DNA of 64,000 nucleotides. Origin: Robiginitalea sp. GTDB taxonomy: Bacteria > Bacteroidota > Bacteroidia > Flavobacteriales > Flavobacteriaceae. The position numbers were made by a program, and so were the translations under genes. The stretch covers positions 2,756 through 66,755 of the forward strand of contig JAHECA010000002.1 in assembly GCA_024642005.1 (NCBI GenBank), in the 5' to 3' direction. Below the pieces are notes generated by a model, which made no database searches, was not told the origin of the DNA, and saw nothing but the letters and a program-made list of their open reading frames with translations. How positions within the stretch are numbered: the first letter of the stretch is position 1; the number at the start of each line of letters is the position of its first letter. Shown one piece after another: positions 37,617 through 48,483 of this stretch.

Positions 37617-40112
37617 ATGAGAAACGCCATCCTCCTGCTACTGTTCTGCTGCAGCCTGCTGACGGCCACGGCCCAGACCAAGGTCGGAGGGGTGGTGCTC
37701 GACGAGCAGGACGAGCCGGTGGCCTTTGCCAACGTGGTTTTCAAGAATGGCGCCCAGGGCACCATCACCAACGAAAATGGCCGGTTCTATATGGAATCGG
37801 AACAGGTTTACGATACCCTGATGGTTTCCTTTGTGGGCTATGCCCGCCAGGAAATTGCCCTGCCCGGCCGCACGAATACCGACCTGCGCATTGTGCTGGT
37901 GTCTGGGGAGCAGCTCAAGGAAGTTGTGGTGTATTCGGGCCGCATGCCCAAAAAGAACAACCCGGCCGTGGAGATCTTGCGCAAAATATGGGCCAAGAAG
38001 CGGGTGAACGGCCTGCGGATGTTTGACCAGTACGCCTACGACGAATACGAAAAGGTGGAGTTCGACCTGAATACCATCGACAGCGCCATGATGAAGAGCC
38101 GCCTCTTCAAGGGGATGGAGTTTGTGTTCGAAGACCTCGATACCTCAAACATCACCGGAAAAACCTACCTGCCCGTATTTATCAACGAGAAGCTTACCAA
38201 GGTGTACGGCGACAACCCCCTCGGCCTTGAGAAAAAGGAGGTGCAGGCCAACAAGAACTCGGGCTTCAGCAACAACCAGGCCATCATCGCCTTTGTGCAG
38301 GACCTCTACTCCGACTACAACATCTACAACAACTACCTGGAATTCTTCGACAAGGCCTTTACCAGCCCGCTCTCGACCACCGGAATAGACACCTATAATT
38401 ACGTGCTGGCCGACAGCGCCTTTCTCGGCAACAAATGGTGCTACAACATCGTCTATTACCCGCGCCGCAAAAGCGAGCTCACCTTCCGGGGCGATTTCTG
38501 GGTAAACGATACCACCTTCGCCATCAAGAAGATCAACCTGGCAGTAACCCGCAGCGCCAATGTCAACTGGGTTAAAGACATCTATATCGAGCAGGAATTC
38601 GAGGTGCTCTCCGATTCGGTGTTCCTGCTCAGGCGCGATTACATGCTGAGCGATTTCGCCCTCACCAAGAAGGAAGATTCCAAGGGGGTATACGGAAAGC
38701 GCACCACCGTATACGACAACTACCGCTTTAACGTGCCCAGGCCAAGGGAGTTCTACAAGGTGCCTCCCGACCCCTTCGACCCGAGCGTGTACGAGCGGGA
38801 CGACGCTTATTGGGAGGCCAACCGCCTGGAGCAGCTCAACAAAGACGAAAAGGGGATCTACCAACTGCTCGACACCTTAAAAACAGTACCGCGGTTTAAG
38901 ACCTATTACGACATTGCCAGCATTTTGGGGTCGGGGTATATCGAGATCGACAAATGGAATATCGACCTGGGCGACATTTACAGCGGGTTCGGGTACAACA
39001 ATGCCGAGGGGATCAGACTCAGGGGCGGGGCCCGCACCTTCTTCAGCCAGAATGACCCGTGGCGGCTGGAGGGCTACGGGGCCTACGGTTTCCTGGATAA
39101 AAAATTCAAATACGGCCTGGCCGGGAAGTGGCTGCTCGACCGCAGGATGCGCCTGATCGTCTCGGGCGGGAACCGCCGCGATATCGAGCAGATGGGGCTG
39201 AACCTGACCGCCACCACCGACGTGATGGGGCGCAGCATCGCCTCGGGGTCAATCCTCACGGTGGGCACCAACAACCGGCTTACGAACATCAACCTGAGCA
39301 CCCTGGCATTCGAGGCCGAACCCGTCAACAACCTGCGGGTCGAGGCAGGGGCTTCGTTTCGCACGCTGCGGTCGGCCCTGCCCGAAGAATTCAGCCTCGA
39401 TTACCTGGACCCCGGGGCCCCGGGTGGTATTTCGTCAGAGATCAGGCAACTCGACCTGACCACCACCCTGGTGTATACCCCCGGCCGCCGAACCGTCGGC
39501 TTTGGGGTGGAACGCTATGAGGTCAACGACGAGTACAGCCGTCTTTTCTTGAGATATACCCTGGGGGTGAGCGGGTTTTTCCGAAGCGATTTCGACTACA
39601 CCCGCCTGCAATTCTCCTATACCCAACCCTGGCAGGTGGGCAGCCTTGGCCGGTTGTACACCACCCTCGAAGCCGGGAAGACTTTCGGGGCGGTACCCCT
39701 GGGCCTGCTGAGCGTGGTGCCTGGCAACCAGACCTACTTTACCATCTACACCACCTTTCCGAACCTCGATTTCTACGAGTTCGTGACCGACACTTACGTG
39801 GCCGGGCATATCGAGCATAATTTCAACGGCCGATTCTTTTCGCGCATCCCCCTGCTGCGCAAGTGGAACCTTCGGGAGATCGTTGGCCTGCGCGCGGTGT
39901 GGGGTGAGCTTTCCGAGGCCAACCGCGAGCTGAGCAGCCCGACCAACATCCCCCTGCAGGCCCCCACCGACCGCGTTTACTGGGAATACTCTTTCGGGGT
40001 GGGCAACATCCTGAAGATCTTCCGCATCGACTTCAACTTCCGGGGGAATTACCTGGACGATCCGGGTGCGCGCGACTTCAGCGTTACCGGCGCCTTCGGC
40101 TTTCAATTCTAG
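37617..40112 (+). CDS. DUF5686 / carboxypeptidase-like regulatory domain outer membrane protein
   Basis: Signal peptide, TKVGGVVLDEQDEPVAFANVVFKNGAQGTITNENGRFYME, large beta-barrel C-term ending in FQF. Confidence 0.85.
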   Translation: MRNAILLLLFCCSLLTATAQTKVGGVVLDEQDEPVAFANVVFKNGAQGTITNENGRFYMESEQVYDTLMVSFVGYARQEIALPGRTNTDLRIVLVSGEQLKEVVVYSGRMPKKNNPAVEILRKIWAKKRVNGLRMFDQYAYDEYEKVEFDLNTIDSAMMKSRLFKGMEFVFEDLDTSNITGKTYLPVFINEKLTKVYGDNPLGLEKKEVQANKNSGFSNNQAIIAFVQDLYSDYNIYNNYLEFFDKAFTSPLSTTGIDTYNYVLADSAFLGNKWCYNIVYYPRRKSELTFRGDFWVNDTTFAIKKINLAVTRSANVNWVKDIYIEQEFEVLSDSVFLLRRDYMLSDFALTKKEDSKGVYGKRTTVYDNYRFNVPRPREFYKVPPDPFDPSVYERDDAYWEANRLEQLNKDEKGIYQLLDTLKTVPRFKTYYDIASILGSGYIEIDKWNIDLGDIYSGFGYNNAEGIRLRGGARTFFSQNDPWRLEGYGAYGFLDKKFKYGLAGKWLLDRRMRLIVSGGNRRDIEQMGLNLTATTDVMGRSIASGSILTVGTNNRLTNINLSTLAFEAEPVNNLRVEAGASFRTLRSALPEEFSLDYLDPGAPGGISSEIRQLDLTTTLVYTPGRRTVGFGVERYEVNDEYSRLFLRYTLGVSGFFRSDFDYTRLQFSYTQPWQVGSLGRLYTTLEAGKTFGAVPLGLLSVVPGNQTYFTIYTTFPNLDFYEFVTDTYVAGHIEHNFNGRFFSRIPLLRKWNLREIVGLRAVWGELSEANRELSSPTNIPLQAPTDRVYWEYSFGVGNILKIFRIDFNFRGNYLDDPGARDFSVTGAFGFQF

Positions 40113-40283
40113 GGAATCCTGCCTTCTTAAAGCGTTCCCGGGAAACCGGCTTCACGGTGGCGGCAACAACCTGCATTCTTGTTCCTTCCCGGCTGGCGGG
40201 GCGATTTTTTATTGTCGGGTATTTTACTACATTTGCAGCCGCTGAATTTTGATAAGAAAAACAGAAACAATAACAACTTGATT

Positions 40284-42674
40284 ATGGAACAAATCGTGAA
40301 TTTTTTGTGGGCATTCGGAATCCTGGGCCTGCTCTTTGTGTTTGTGAAGAACGCATGGGTATCCAAACAGGAAGAAGGTGACCCCAAAATGGCCCGTATT
40401 GCCAAAAACATCGCCGACGGGGCCATGTCTTTCCTCAAGGCTGAGTACAAGATTCTGGGCATCTTCGTGGCGGCGGTAGCCGTTCTGCTCTATTTCAAAG
40501 GGCAGAGTGAACCCGGCTCCAACGGGCTGGTCGCCCTCTCCTTTGTGGTAGGGGCCATTTGTTCGGCCCTGGCCGGCTTTATCGGGATGCGCGTGGCGAC
40601 CAAAGCCAACGTGCGCACCACCCAGGCCGCGCGCACCTCACTGAGCAAAGCCCTGGAAGTGGCCTTTGCCGGCGGTGCCGTGATGGGGATGGGCGTGGTA
40701 GGGCTTGGCGTGCTGGGTCTGAGCGGTTTGTTCATGTTCTATAGCGGGCAGGGCTGGGAAATCTCCGAGGTCCTGAACGTACTTTCGGGCTTCTCTCTGG
40801 GAGCCTCTTCCATCGCCCTCTTTGCCCGTGTGGGCGGGGGTATCTACACCAAGGCTGCCGACGTGGGAGCCGACCTGGTTGGCAAAGTGGAAGCCGGCAT
40901 CCCCGAAGACCACCCCCTGAACCCTGCCACCATCGCCGACAACGTGGGCGACAACGTTGGGGATGTAGCCGGGATGGGCGCCGACCTCTTTGAATCGTAT
41001 GTAGGTTCCATTATCGGTACCATGGTACTGGGAGCCTCTTTTGTGGGGCTGCCCGAATTCCAGGCGGCTTTTGACGGCCTGGGCGCCGTTTACCTGCCCC
41101 TGGTCCTGGCCGGAGCGGGGATCGTAATGTCGATCATCGGCACCTTCTTTGTGAAGGTTAAAGATGGCGGATCGCCCCAGAAAGCTTTGAACATCGGTGA
41201 ATTCGGTTCTGCCGGCCTGATGCTGGTAGTGTCCTATTTCCTGATTCAGGCCATGCTGCCCGAAACCTGGGTAGAAGGTGGCAAAACCTTCAGCTCCCTG
41301 GGCGTGTTCTGGGCCACCATCGCCGGTCTTATCGCCGGGTTGCTGGTAGGGAAGGTTACAGAATACTACACAGGAACGGGAACCAAGCCTGTGAACAATA
41401 TTGTCCGCCAGTCTGAGACCGGATCGGCTACCAACATTATAGCCGGTTTGGGTGTGGGCATGATGTCTACGGCCATCCCGATTCTGCTGATCGCTGCATC
41501 TATCCTGGTTTCGCATTACTTCGCCGGGCTCTACGGTATCGCCATTGCAGCCGTGGGCATGCTGGCCAATACCGGAATCCAGCTGGCGGTTGATGCCTAT
41601 GGCCCGATCTCCGACAATGCCGGAGGGATAGCCGAAATGGCCGAACTGCCCAAGGAAGTGCGCAAGCGTACCGATAAACTCGATGCCGTTGGGAATACCA
41701 CTGCTGCAATCGGAAAAGGTTTTGCCATCGCTTCGGCTGCCCTTACCGCCCTGGCTCTGTTCGCCGCCTTCATGAAGACCGCCAATGTGCGTACCATCGA
41801 TGTTTCGCAACCCGACATCATGGCCGGACTGCTGGTAGGGGCCATGCTGCCTTTCGTGTTTTCGGCCCTGGCGATGAATGCCGTTGGCCGGGCTGCCATG
41901 GCCATGATCGAGGAAGTGCGCCGCCAGTTCCGCGATATCCCGAAACTCAAGGCTGCCCTGGAGGTCATGCGGAAATACGATTCCGATATGACCAATGCCA
42001 GTGCCGAAGACCGCAAAATCTTTGACGCGGCAGACGGAGCGGCCGAATATGACAAATGCGTGGCCATATCTACCAAGGCCTCCATCAAAGAGATGGTATT
42101 GCCGGGGTTGATGGCTATTGCCGTACCGGTTGCCGTTGGTTTCATCGGGGGCGCCGAAATGCTCGGGGGCCTGCTGGCCGGGGTAACTTCTGCGGGAGTA
42201 CTGATGGCCATCTTCCAGTCGAACGCCGGAGGTGCTTGGGACAACGCCAAAAAAATGATCGAGGAGCAGGGCCGCAAGGGTACCGATGCTCATAAAGCTG
42301 CTGTGGTGGGAGATACCGTGGGTGACCCGTTCAAGGATACTTCAGGCCCATCGCTCAACATCCTGCTGAAACTCATCTCTGTGGTGGCCCTGGTAATCGG
42401 ACCGAGCATTGCGCTGTCGGCCGAGTCTGTTGCCGCCTACACCGAGCAAAAAGTGGAAGTGAGCAAAAAGGTTGAGGTGAACATGGAGCCGCACGAAGAC
42501 GGTACCGTTACGGCTTACATTACCATCACTAGCGAGAATAACGGGGAAACTTCCGTAACCGAGGAGTCTTTCACCGGCACGATTGCTGAAGTGAAGGCCA
42601 AGGTAGCCGAATTTCGCGATGGTGATACAGACATCAGAATCGAGCAGGAGCCGCGTGCTGAAAACAACCCCTGA
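40284..42674 (+). CDS. hppA: Membrane-bound ion-translocating pyrophosphatase
   Basis: [102 protein letters not shown]. Confidence 0.96.
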   Translation: MEQIVNFLWAFGILGLLFVFVKNAWVSKQEEGDPKMARIAKNIADGAMSFLKAEYKILGIFVAAVAVLLYFKGQSEPGSNGLVALSFVVGAICSALAGFIGMRVATKANVRTTQAARTSLSKALEVAFAGGAVMGMGVVGLGVLGLSGLFMFYSGQGWEISEVLNVLSGFSLGASSIALFARVGGGIYTKAADVGADLVGKVEAGIPEDHPLNPATIADNVGDNVGDVAGMGADLFESYVGSIIGTMVLGASFVGLPEFQAAFDGLGAVYLPLVLAGAGIVMSIIGTFFVKVKDGGSPQKALNIGEFGSAGLMLVVSYFLIQAMLPETWVEGGKTFSSLGVFWATIAGLIAGLLVGKVTEYYTGTGTKPVNNIVRQSETGSATNIIAGLGVGMMSTAIPILLIAASILVSHYFAGLYGIAIAAVGMLANTGIQLAVDAYGPISDNAGGIAEMAELPKEVRKRTDKLDAVGNTTAAIGKGFAIASAALTALALFAAFMKTANVRTIDVSQPDIMAGLLVGAMLPFVFSALAMNAVGRAAMAMIEEVRRQFRDIPKLKAALEVMRKYDSDMTNASAEDRKIFDAADGAAEYDKCVAISTKASIKEMVLPGLMAIAVPVAVGFIGGAEMLGGLLAGVTSAGVLMAIFQSNAGGAWDNAKKMIEEQGRKGTDAHKAAVVGDTVGDPFKDTSGPSLNILLKLISVVALVIGPSIALSAESVAAYTEQKVEVSKKVEVNMEPHEDGTVTAYITITSENNGETSVTEESFTGTIAEVKAKVAEFRDGDTDIRIEQEPRAENNP

Positions 42675-42695
42675 TCTGGTTTATTATCATTCATG

Positions 42696-42724
42696 ACCCC
42701 CGCCGAAAGGCGGGGGTTTTTTAT
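42696..42724 (+). terminator. Terminator after hppA
   Basis: ACCCCCGCC-gaaa-GGCGGGGGTTTTTT. Confidence 0.9.
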
Positions 42725-42826
42725 GCCCTTTGCAAAAATCAATGGATCGGTGTTGTAGGGATAGCACAGGAGTGCTAACTTCAAACTTTATGGAAAGAAT
42801 CCCGACTTTAATTCGCAGGGGCTGAG

Positions 42827-43831
42827 ATGGGCTGGCTGGGCAGAATCGATCCGCTGCAAATCGTGGCATTCCAGAGCTACGGTTCCCCCGGCAAGCTATA
42901 TGTTCGGGGCAGGGCGCTTGAAGACGAGGCCATTGACCTTGCCCAGAAAGGGACCGTGCAACTCCTGCTAAACACCTGGAAGCGCTTCGAGACCGATGAA
43001 ATCCGCAATACCCCCCTGGAGTTGTGCCTGCCCGACGGGCGCCGCTTTGACCTGAGCACCGATGCCGACGGCTACTATTTGTTGGATTTACCGGTAGATG
43101 GCCTGGAGCAGCTTGCCGATGGCGAAGGATGGGTGCCCTACCGGGTCTCGTACCGGGAAGAGTCGCTCAGCAGGCCCATTTTGCGGGAGAACAGTTTTGC
43201 GGGCGATTTTTTGATCCCTCCGGCAACGGCGCAGTACGGGATCATCACTGACATCGACGACACCATCCTGCACACGGGCGTTACCTCGTACCTGAAATGG
43301 CGGGTTATAGCCAACACCTTGTTCAAACGGGCCGAAAGCCGCATCGCCCTGCAAGGGGCCCCGGAGCTGTACCACCGGCTTCATTGGGGAAAGGGCGGCA
43401 AGGAGGCGAACCCCGTGTTTTACGTGAGCCACAGCCCGTGGAACCTTTACAGGTACCTGGAGTTTTTCCTGAGCCGCAACCGATTTCCGAAGGGCCCTAT
43501 CTTGCTGCGGTCGATGGCCAGCGTGCTGGGCCGCACCAGAAAGGGGAGCGTTCCCCACAAGCACCGCGAAATCGTAAATATCCTGAAAACGTATCCTGAG
43601 CTGCCCTTTGTACTGATCGGCGACAGCGCGGAGCGCGATGCCGACATCTACCTGGACCTGGCCAAAGCCTATCCTGGCCGCATTTTGGCCATATACCTCC
43701 GTTCGGTGCGCCACCCCGGGCGCATGAGGCGGGTGCGCAAGCTGTTGGCTGGCGCGCGCGATGTGCCGGCCGTGGTGGTTGACCACTCCGAAGAAGTGGC
43801 CCGGCATGCTGAGGGGCTTGGGATTTTGTAA
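42827..43831 (+). CDS. App1 family protein (DUF2183, phosphatidate phosphatase-like)
   Basis: GIITDIDDTILHTGVTSYLKW (DxDxT), FYVSHSPWNLYRYLEFFL, FVLIGDSAERDADIYLDLA. Confidence 0.9.
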   Translation: MGWLGRIDPLQIVAFQSYGSPGKLYVRGRALEDEAIDLAQKGTVQLLLNTWKRFETDEIRNTPLELCLPDGRRFDLSTDADGYYLLDLPVDGLEQLADGEGWVPYRVSYREESLSRPILRENSFAGDFLIPPATAQYGIITDIDDTILHTGVTSYLKWRVIANTLFKRAESRIALQGAPELYHRLHWGKGGKEANPVFYVSHSPWNLYRYLEFFLSRNRFPKGPILLRSMASVLGRTRKGSVPHKHREIVNILKTYPELPFVLIGDSAERDADIYLDLAKAYPGRILAIYLRSVRHPGRMRRVRKLLAGARDVPAVVVDHSEEVARHAEGLGIL

Positions 43832-43840
43832 GCCTGGAGG

Positions 43841-44455
43841 CTAAAACAAGCCGTGGATTTCGGCGTCGATCCTGTTGATTACCTCGCCCAGGTCTTCGGG
43901 CTTGTCAACAAAGTTGATCTTGTCTACATCGATGATCAGCAGTTTGCCTTTTTCATAGTGGTGAACCCAGGCCTCATACCTTTCGTTAAGTCGGCTCAGG
44001 TAGTCGATGGAGATGGAATTCTCGTACTCCCTGCCCCGTTTGTGGATCTGGTCTACCAGGTTGGGAATGGAGCTGCGCAGGTAGATGAGCAGGTCGGGAG
44101 GCTGTACCAGGCTCTCCATGAGTTCGAAGAGGCTGGTGTAATTCTGGTAATCACGGTTGGTCATCAGGCCCATCGCGTGCAGGTTGGGCGCGAAAATGTG
44201 GGCGTCTTCGTAAATGGTGCGGTCTTGTATCACGTTCTTCCCGCTTTCACGAATGCGGAGTATCTGGCGGTAGCGGCTGTTCAGGAAGTAGATCTGGAGG
44301 TTAAAGCTCCACCGCTCCATTTGGGTATAGAAGTCGTCCAGATAGGGGTTGTCGACCACATCCTCAAAGTGGGCTTCCCATTTGTAGTGTTTGGAGAGCA
44401 GGTTGGTGAGCGTGGTTTTTCCGGCGCCGATGTTGCCGGCAACAGCGATGTGCAT
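43841..44455 (-). CDS. Deoxynucleoside kinase
   Basis: MHIAVAGNIGAGKTTLTNLLSKHYKWEAHFEDVVDNPYLDDFY; QDRTIYEDAHIFA; start at 44455. Confidence 0.92.
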   Translation of the reverse strand: MHIAVAGNIGAGKTTLTNLLSKHYKWEAHFEDVVDNPYLDDFYTQMERWSFNLQIYFLNSRYRQILRIRESGKNVIQDRTIYEDAHIFAPNLHAMGLMTNRDYQNYTSLFELMESLVQPPDLLIYLRSSIPNLVDQIHKRGREYENSISIDYLSRLNERYEAWVHHYEKGKLLIIDVDKINFVDKPEDLGEVINRIDAEIHGLF

Positions 44456-44638
44456 AAGGCGATTCTTTACGGTTGGTCCCCCTCGAAAAGGGCACACAAT
44501 ATACGAAGTAATCAAGCGTATCAAAAGGGAAGTTCGGCATTTTTATGTGGAAAAAATCCGGCAAATGAGTGCGGCCGCATGCGGAAAAAAGGCATTCCCG
44601 TTAAACCTTGGGATGTTACCTTTGTCTAACATCCGTAA

Positions 44639-45553
44639 ATGTATAAACCGATGCGAAACCAATTCAAAATCATTTGGGTGGCCCTTTGGTTCGCCTCAGG
44701 TGTCCAGGCACAGGAATTCCAGGGCGTGGCCACCTATCAGAGCAAAACCAGCGTCGATTTCAATTTCGAAGGGCGCAACATTCCTGAAGCCCGCCGGCAG
44801 GAGATTTTGGAAAACATGAAAAAGGCGATGGAACGCACCTACCAGCTCACCTTCGACCGCACCTCGAGTCTGTACGAGCAGGAGGCCTCCCTGGAAACCC
44901 CGGGGGCAAGTGGTCCCGGAGGGTTCCGCATGGCCTTCGGGCGAATGGGGGATGGCCTGTACTATAAAAATTTGCAGGAACAGGGCTATCGCAACCAAAC
45001 CGAACTCTTCGGAAAGGTATTCCTGATTCGCGACAGCCTGCAGAACTGGCAGTGGAAACTCGGGTCGGAAACCAAGAAAATCGGGAATTACACCTGTTAT
45101 AAGGCCACAGCCATCCGCAAAGTGGATACCGCGCGCATAAACCGCATGCAGCGGCGCTTTGGGCCACCCCCGCCCGAACCGGGAGCTGCCCGGGACAGTG
45201 TGAGCAAAGACAGCACCCGTGGCAATTCGCTCCTCTCGCGCCTGGAGTCCCCCAAAGACCAGGAAATCGTGGCCTGGTTTGCCCCTGAAATTCCTGTTAG
45301 CCAGGGGCCGGGGCCTTACTGGGGCCTGCCGGGCCTCATCCTGGAGGTAAACGACGGTACTACGGTTGTGCTCTGTTCCAAAATCGTCCTGAACCCGGAA
45401 GAAAAGGTGCGCCTCGACCCGCCTGACAAGGGGAAGGAAGTTAGCCAGCAAGAGTACGAAGACATCATGGAAGAGAAGATGGCCGAGATGGCCGAACGGT
45501 TCCGCTCGCGCGGTGGCCGGGAAGGGGGTATGCAAATCCGGATCCAGAACTAA
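44639..45553 (+). CDS. GLPGLI family protein
   Basis: QEFQGVATYQSKTSVDF, GPYWGLPGLILEVNDGTTVV. Confidence 0.9.
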   Translation: MYKPMRNQFKIIWVALWFASGVQAQEFQGVATYQSKTSVDFNFEGRNIPEARRQEILENMKKAMERTYQLTFDRTSSLYEQEASLETPGASGPGGFRMAFGRMGDGLYYKNLQEQGYRNQTELFGKVFLIRDSLQNWQWKLGSETKKIGNYTCYKATAIRKVDTARINRMQRRFGPPPPEPGAARDSVSKDSTRGNSLLSRLESPKDQEIVAWFAPEIPVSQGPGPYWGLPGLILEVNDGTTVVLCSKIVLNPEEKVRLDPPDKGKEVSQQEYEDIMEEKMAEMAERFRSRGGREGGMQIRIQN

Positions 45554-45556
45554 AGG

Positions 45557-48244
45557 GTGCGGGCCCGGAGGTTTATTTTGTGGGCGGCCCTCCTGCTTAC
45601 CCTTGGTGGGGTAAGCGCACAGCGTATTACCCTCAGCGGCACGGTGCGCGACAGCCTGCAGAACCCCCTTGACATGGCCAATGTGGTGGCGGTGAACCAG
45701 GCCGACCAGACCCTGGAGGGTTTCGGCATTACCAGCCCCGAGGGGCTTTACCGCCTGCAGCTCAAAGCCAATGCTTCTTACCTGCTCAAAATAAGCTACC
45801 TCGGTTTTGAGCCTGTCGAAATAGCCATTGCCACCGGCACCGATGACCAGGTGCAGGATGTTTCCCTGCAGCCCAGGTCTGAGCAGCTCGAAGAGGTAGA
45901 GGTGGTCTATGAGATCCCGGTGAGCATCAGGGGCGATACCCTGGTGTACAACACGGATTCCTTTGTAACGGGCACCGAGAAAAAACTGGCTGACGTACTG
46001 GAAAAACTGCCGGGCATCGAGGTGAACGACGAAGGGGAAATAGAGGTGGAAGGCAAGCGGGTGACCAAGGTAATGGTCGAAGGGGAAGACTTCTTCGACG
46101 GCGATTCCAAGCTGGCTTCCAGGAATATCCCGGCCAAGGCCCTCGACAAGGTTGAGGTGCTGCGCAATTACAGCGAAGTGTCGCAGCTCTCGGGCGTTAC
46201 CAACAACCAGGACAATGTGGCCCTGAACATCAAGTTGAAGGAGGGGAAAAAGAAATTCTGGTTCGGGGAGGTCAGCGCAGGGGCAGGCCCCGATTCGCGC
46301 TATACCGTGAATCCCAAGCTCTTTTACTACAGCCCGCAGTACAGCATAAACCTGCTGACCAACCTGAACAACACTGGCGAAATCCCGTTTTCGGGCCGCG
46401 ATTACTGGAACTTTACCGGGGGCATGCGCGGGGCCACCCGCGCCGGAACGGGCACCCAGTTCACCACCAGTGCGTCGGGCCTGGGCCTTTCCATGCTGCA
46501 GAACAACCGGGCAAAAAACATCATTTCCCGCTTCGGGGCCCTAAACCTCAGTTACCAGCCTGCCGAGGCCTGGAGGCTTTCGGGTTTCGGCATCTATTCC
46601 CAGGCCAATACCCTCATGGAAACCCGGGCCTCACGCACCTTTATCAGCAGTAACGAGACCGAACAAACCACGGCCAAAACCGACCAAAACACCCGTTTGG
46701 GGTTGGTTAAGTTCGGGTCGAGCTACAAGGCCTCAGACCGGCTGCAGTGGAACTACGACGCCCTGTTGCGCCTTTCGGACGAGCAGGAGGGCGAGAACAC
46801 GCTTTCGGTGTCGTCGGTTACCGATTCCATCGCCGAGAAGCGGCGCCAGAAACCGCACCGGCTCACCCAGAATTCGAACCTGTATTACACGCTGTCTGAA
46901 TCGCATATTTTCGCCCTGGAGAGCCAGTACGAATACGCCGACGAAGACCCGTTTTACAATGCCATACGCGAGCAGCAGCCCTTTGCGGGCATCTTGCCCC
47001 TGGACGATACCCAGTCGCGCTACGACATCAGCCAGCGGCAGTATACCCAAACCCACCGGGTCGACGCCAAGCTCGATTATTTCTGGGTAACCAGCCCCAA
47101 AAGCCACCTGAACCTGAGCCTGGGCACTTTGCAGAGCAGCCAGCGCTTCAACTCCGCCATTTTCCAGACCCTCGATTCGGGGGCCGAGCAGACCCTTGAC
47201 GGTCCAGAGTTCGGCAACCAGGTGCAGTATTATTTTTCAGACCTTTTTACCGGGGTGCATTTCAAGTGGATCTCGGGGAAATTCACCTTTAACCCGGGCT
47301 TCCACATCCACCACTACCTGGCGCGCAACCGGCAGCTGGGCTCGGAGGTGAGCGACCGCCTGACCAACCTGGTGCCCGACCTTTTTGTAAACTGGCAGAT
47401 GAAGCAGTCGCAAAGCCTGCGCCTGAATTATTCGGTAGACCGCAATTTTACCGATATCAACAACCTGGCCCGGGGCTATGTCTTCAGCAACTACAATGCC
47501 CTGTACACCGGAAACCGCGACCTGGAAAGCGCCCTGTACCACAACCTGTCACTGAACTTTTTCAGCTTCAACATGTTCAGCATGCAGAACATTTTCGCCA
47601 GCCTGGCCTACAGCAAACGCATCGACTCGTTCAAAAGCAGTACGGCCATCGCGGGCATCAACCAGGTGAACACCACCATCAACTCGGCCCTGGACGATGA
47701 AACCCTGAGCGGCTCGGGCAACTTCCAGCGCACCTTCGGCCGGGTCAAGGTAAGCACGGCCGCCATCCTGAGCTATGCCAACACCAACAACATCGTGAAC
47801 AGCCAGCCCCAGAATTCGCGCTCGTTCACCCAGAATTACACGGCCTCTGTGGGGAGCAGTTTCCGGAAGGCCCCCAACCTGGAAGTGGGCTACCGCTATA
47901 ACGTGAACCGTTACCAGGCGGGTTCCACCACCTCTACCTATTTTACCGACCGCCCCTTTGCAAAGCTCGACGCCGCTTTCCTGAACAGGTTCATCTTCCT
48001 GGCCGATTACGATTACTACTTTTACCGCGACCGGGCGGGTACCATCGACAACCGTTATGGCTTTTTGAATGCCAGCCTGTCGTACCAGAAAAAGGACAGC
48101 AAATGGGAATACAGCGTGGAGGCACAGAACCTGACCGACAACCGCCAGCTGAACCAGGACAGCTACAACGACCTGTACTACCGCACTTCGGCTTATGTGG
48201 TGCAACCGTTTATTCTGGTGTTCAAGATCAAATATGAGTTGTAG
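45557..48244 (+). CDS. TonB-dependent receptor-like outer membrane beta-barrel protein with carboxypeptidase-like regulatory domain
   Basis: LSGTVRDSLQNPLDMANVVAVN, plug-like ADVLEKLPGIEVNDEGEIEVEGKRVTKVMVEGEDFF; GTG start. Confidence 0.87.
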   Translation: MRARRFILWAALLLTLGGVSAQRITLSGTVRDSLQNPLDMANVVAVNQADQTLEGFGITSPEGLYRLQLKANASYLLKISYLGFEPVEIAIATGTDDQVQDVSLQPRSEQLEEVEVVYEIPVSIRGDTLVYNTDSFVTGTEKKLADVLEKLPGIEVNDEGEIEVEGKRVTKVMVEGEDFFDGDSKLASRNIPAKALDKVEVLRNYSEVSQLSGVTNNQDNVALNIKLKEGKKKFWFGEVSAGAGPDSRYTVNPKLFYYSPQYSINLLTNLNNTGEIPFSGRDYWNFTGGMRGATRAGTGTQFTTSASGLGLSMLQNNRAKNIISRFGALNLSYQPAEAWRLSGFGIYSQANTLMETRASRTFISSNETEQTTAKTDQNTRLGLVKFGSSYKASDRLQWNYDALLRLSDEQEGENTLSVSSVTDSIAEKRRQKPHRLTQNSNLYYTLSESHIFALESQYEYADEDPFYNAIREQQPFAGILPLDDTQSRYDISQRQYTQTHRVDAKLDYFWVTSPKSHLNLSLGTLQSSQRFNSAIFQTLDSGAEQTLDGPEFGNQVQYYFSDLFTGVHFKWISGKFTFNPGFHIHHYLARNRQLGSEVSDRLTNLVPDLFVNWQMKQSQSLRLNYSVDRNFTDINNLARGYVFSNYNALYTGNRDLESALYHNLSLNFFSFNMFSMQNIFASLAYSKRIDSFKSSTAIAGINQVNTTINSALDDETLSGSGNFQRTFGRVKVSTAAILSYANTNNIVNSQPQNSRSFTQNYTASVGSSFRKAPNLEVGYRYNVNRYQAGSTTSTYFTDRPFAKLDAAFLNRFIFLADYDYYFYRDRAGTIDNRYGFLNASLSYQKKDSKWEYSVEAQNLTDNRQLNQDSYNDLYYRTSAYVVQPFILVFKIKYEL

Positions 48245-48289
48245 CCCGGCAGCGAGCGCGGAGGGTTGCTGCTAATTTTCTCCCAGGAT

Positions 48290-48320
48290 TTTGACGGGAA
48301 TTTGAATTGCCGTATTTTTG
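48290..48320 (+). promoter_or_regulatory. Bacteroidetes-type promoter TTTG-N19-TATTTTTG upstream of metK
   Basis: TTTG at 48290-48293, 19-bp spacer, TATTTTTG at 48313-48320. Confidence 0.6.
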
Positions 48321-48483
48321 ACCCCACAATTGAGGATAGATTTGACTGATTGCAACCTCTGGTCCCGCACAGGCGGGGCCGCAAAAAATGCTAAAGCAGT
48401 TGGCTGTTCCCTTTACGGGAGTTAGCCATTCTACTGTCTGGCATCGCAATCATCCCAAGCCTGTCTTCCGAAAGAAAAGAGCA

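Noticed and set aside
40638-42293. 551-aa minus-strand ORF opposite hppA
   Set aside because: Shadow frame of a clearly conserved gene; GC-rich third positions create long antisense ORFs. The translation is rich in His/Gly/Gln without recognisable domains.
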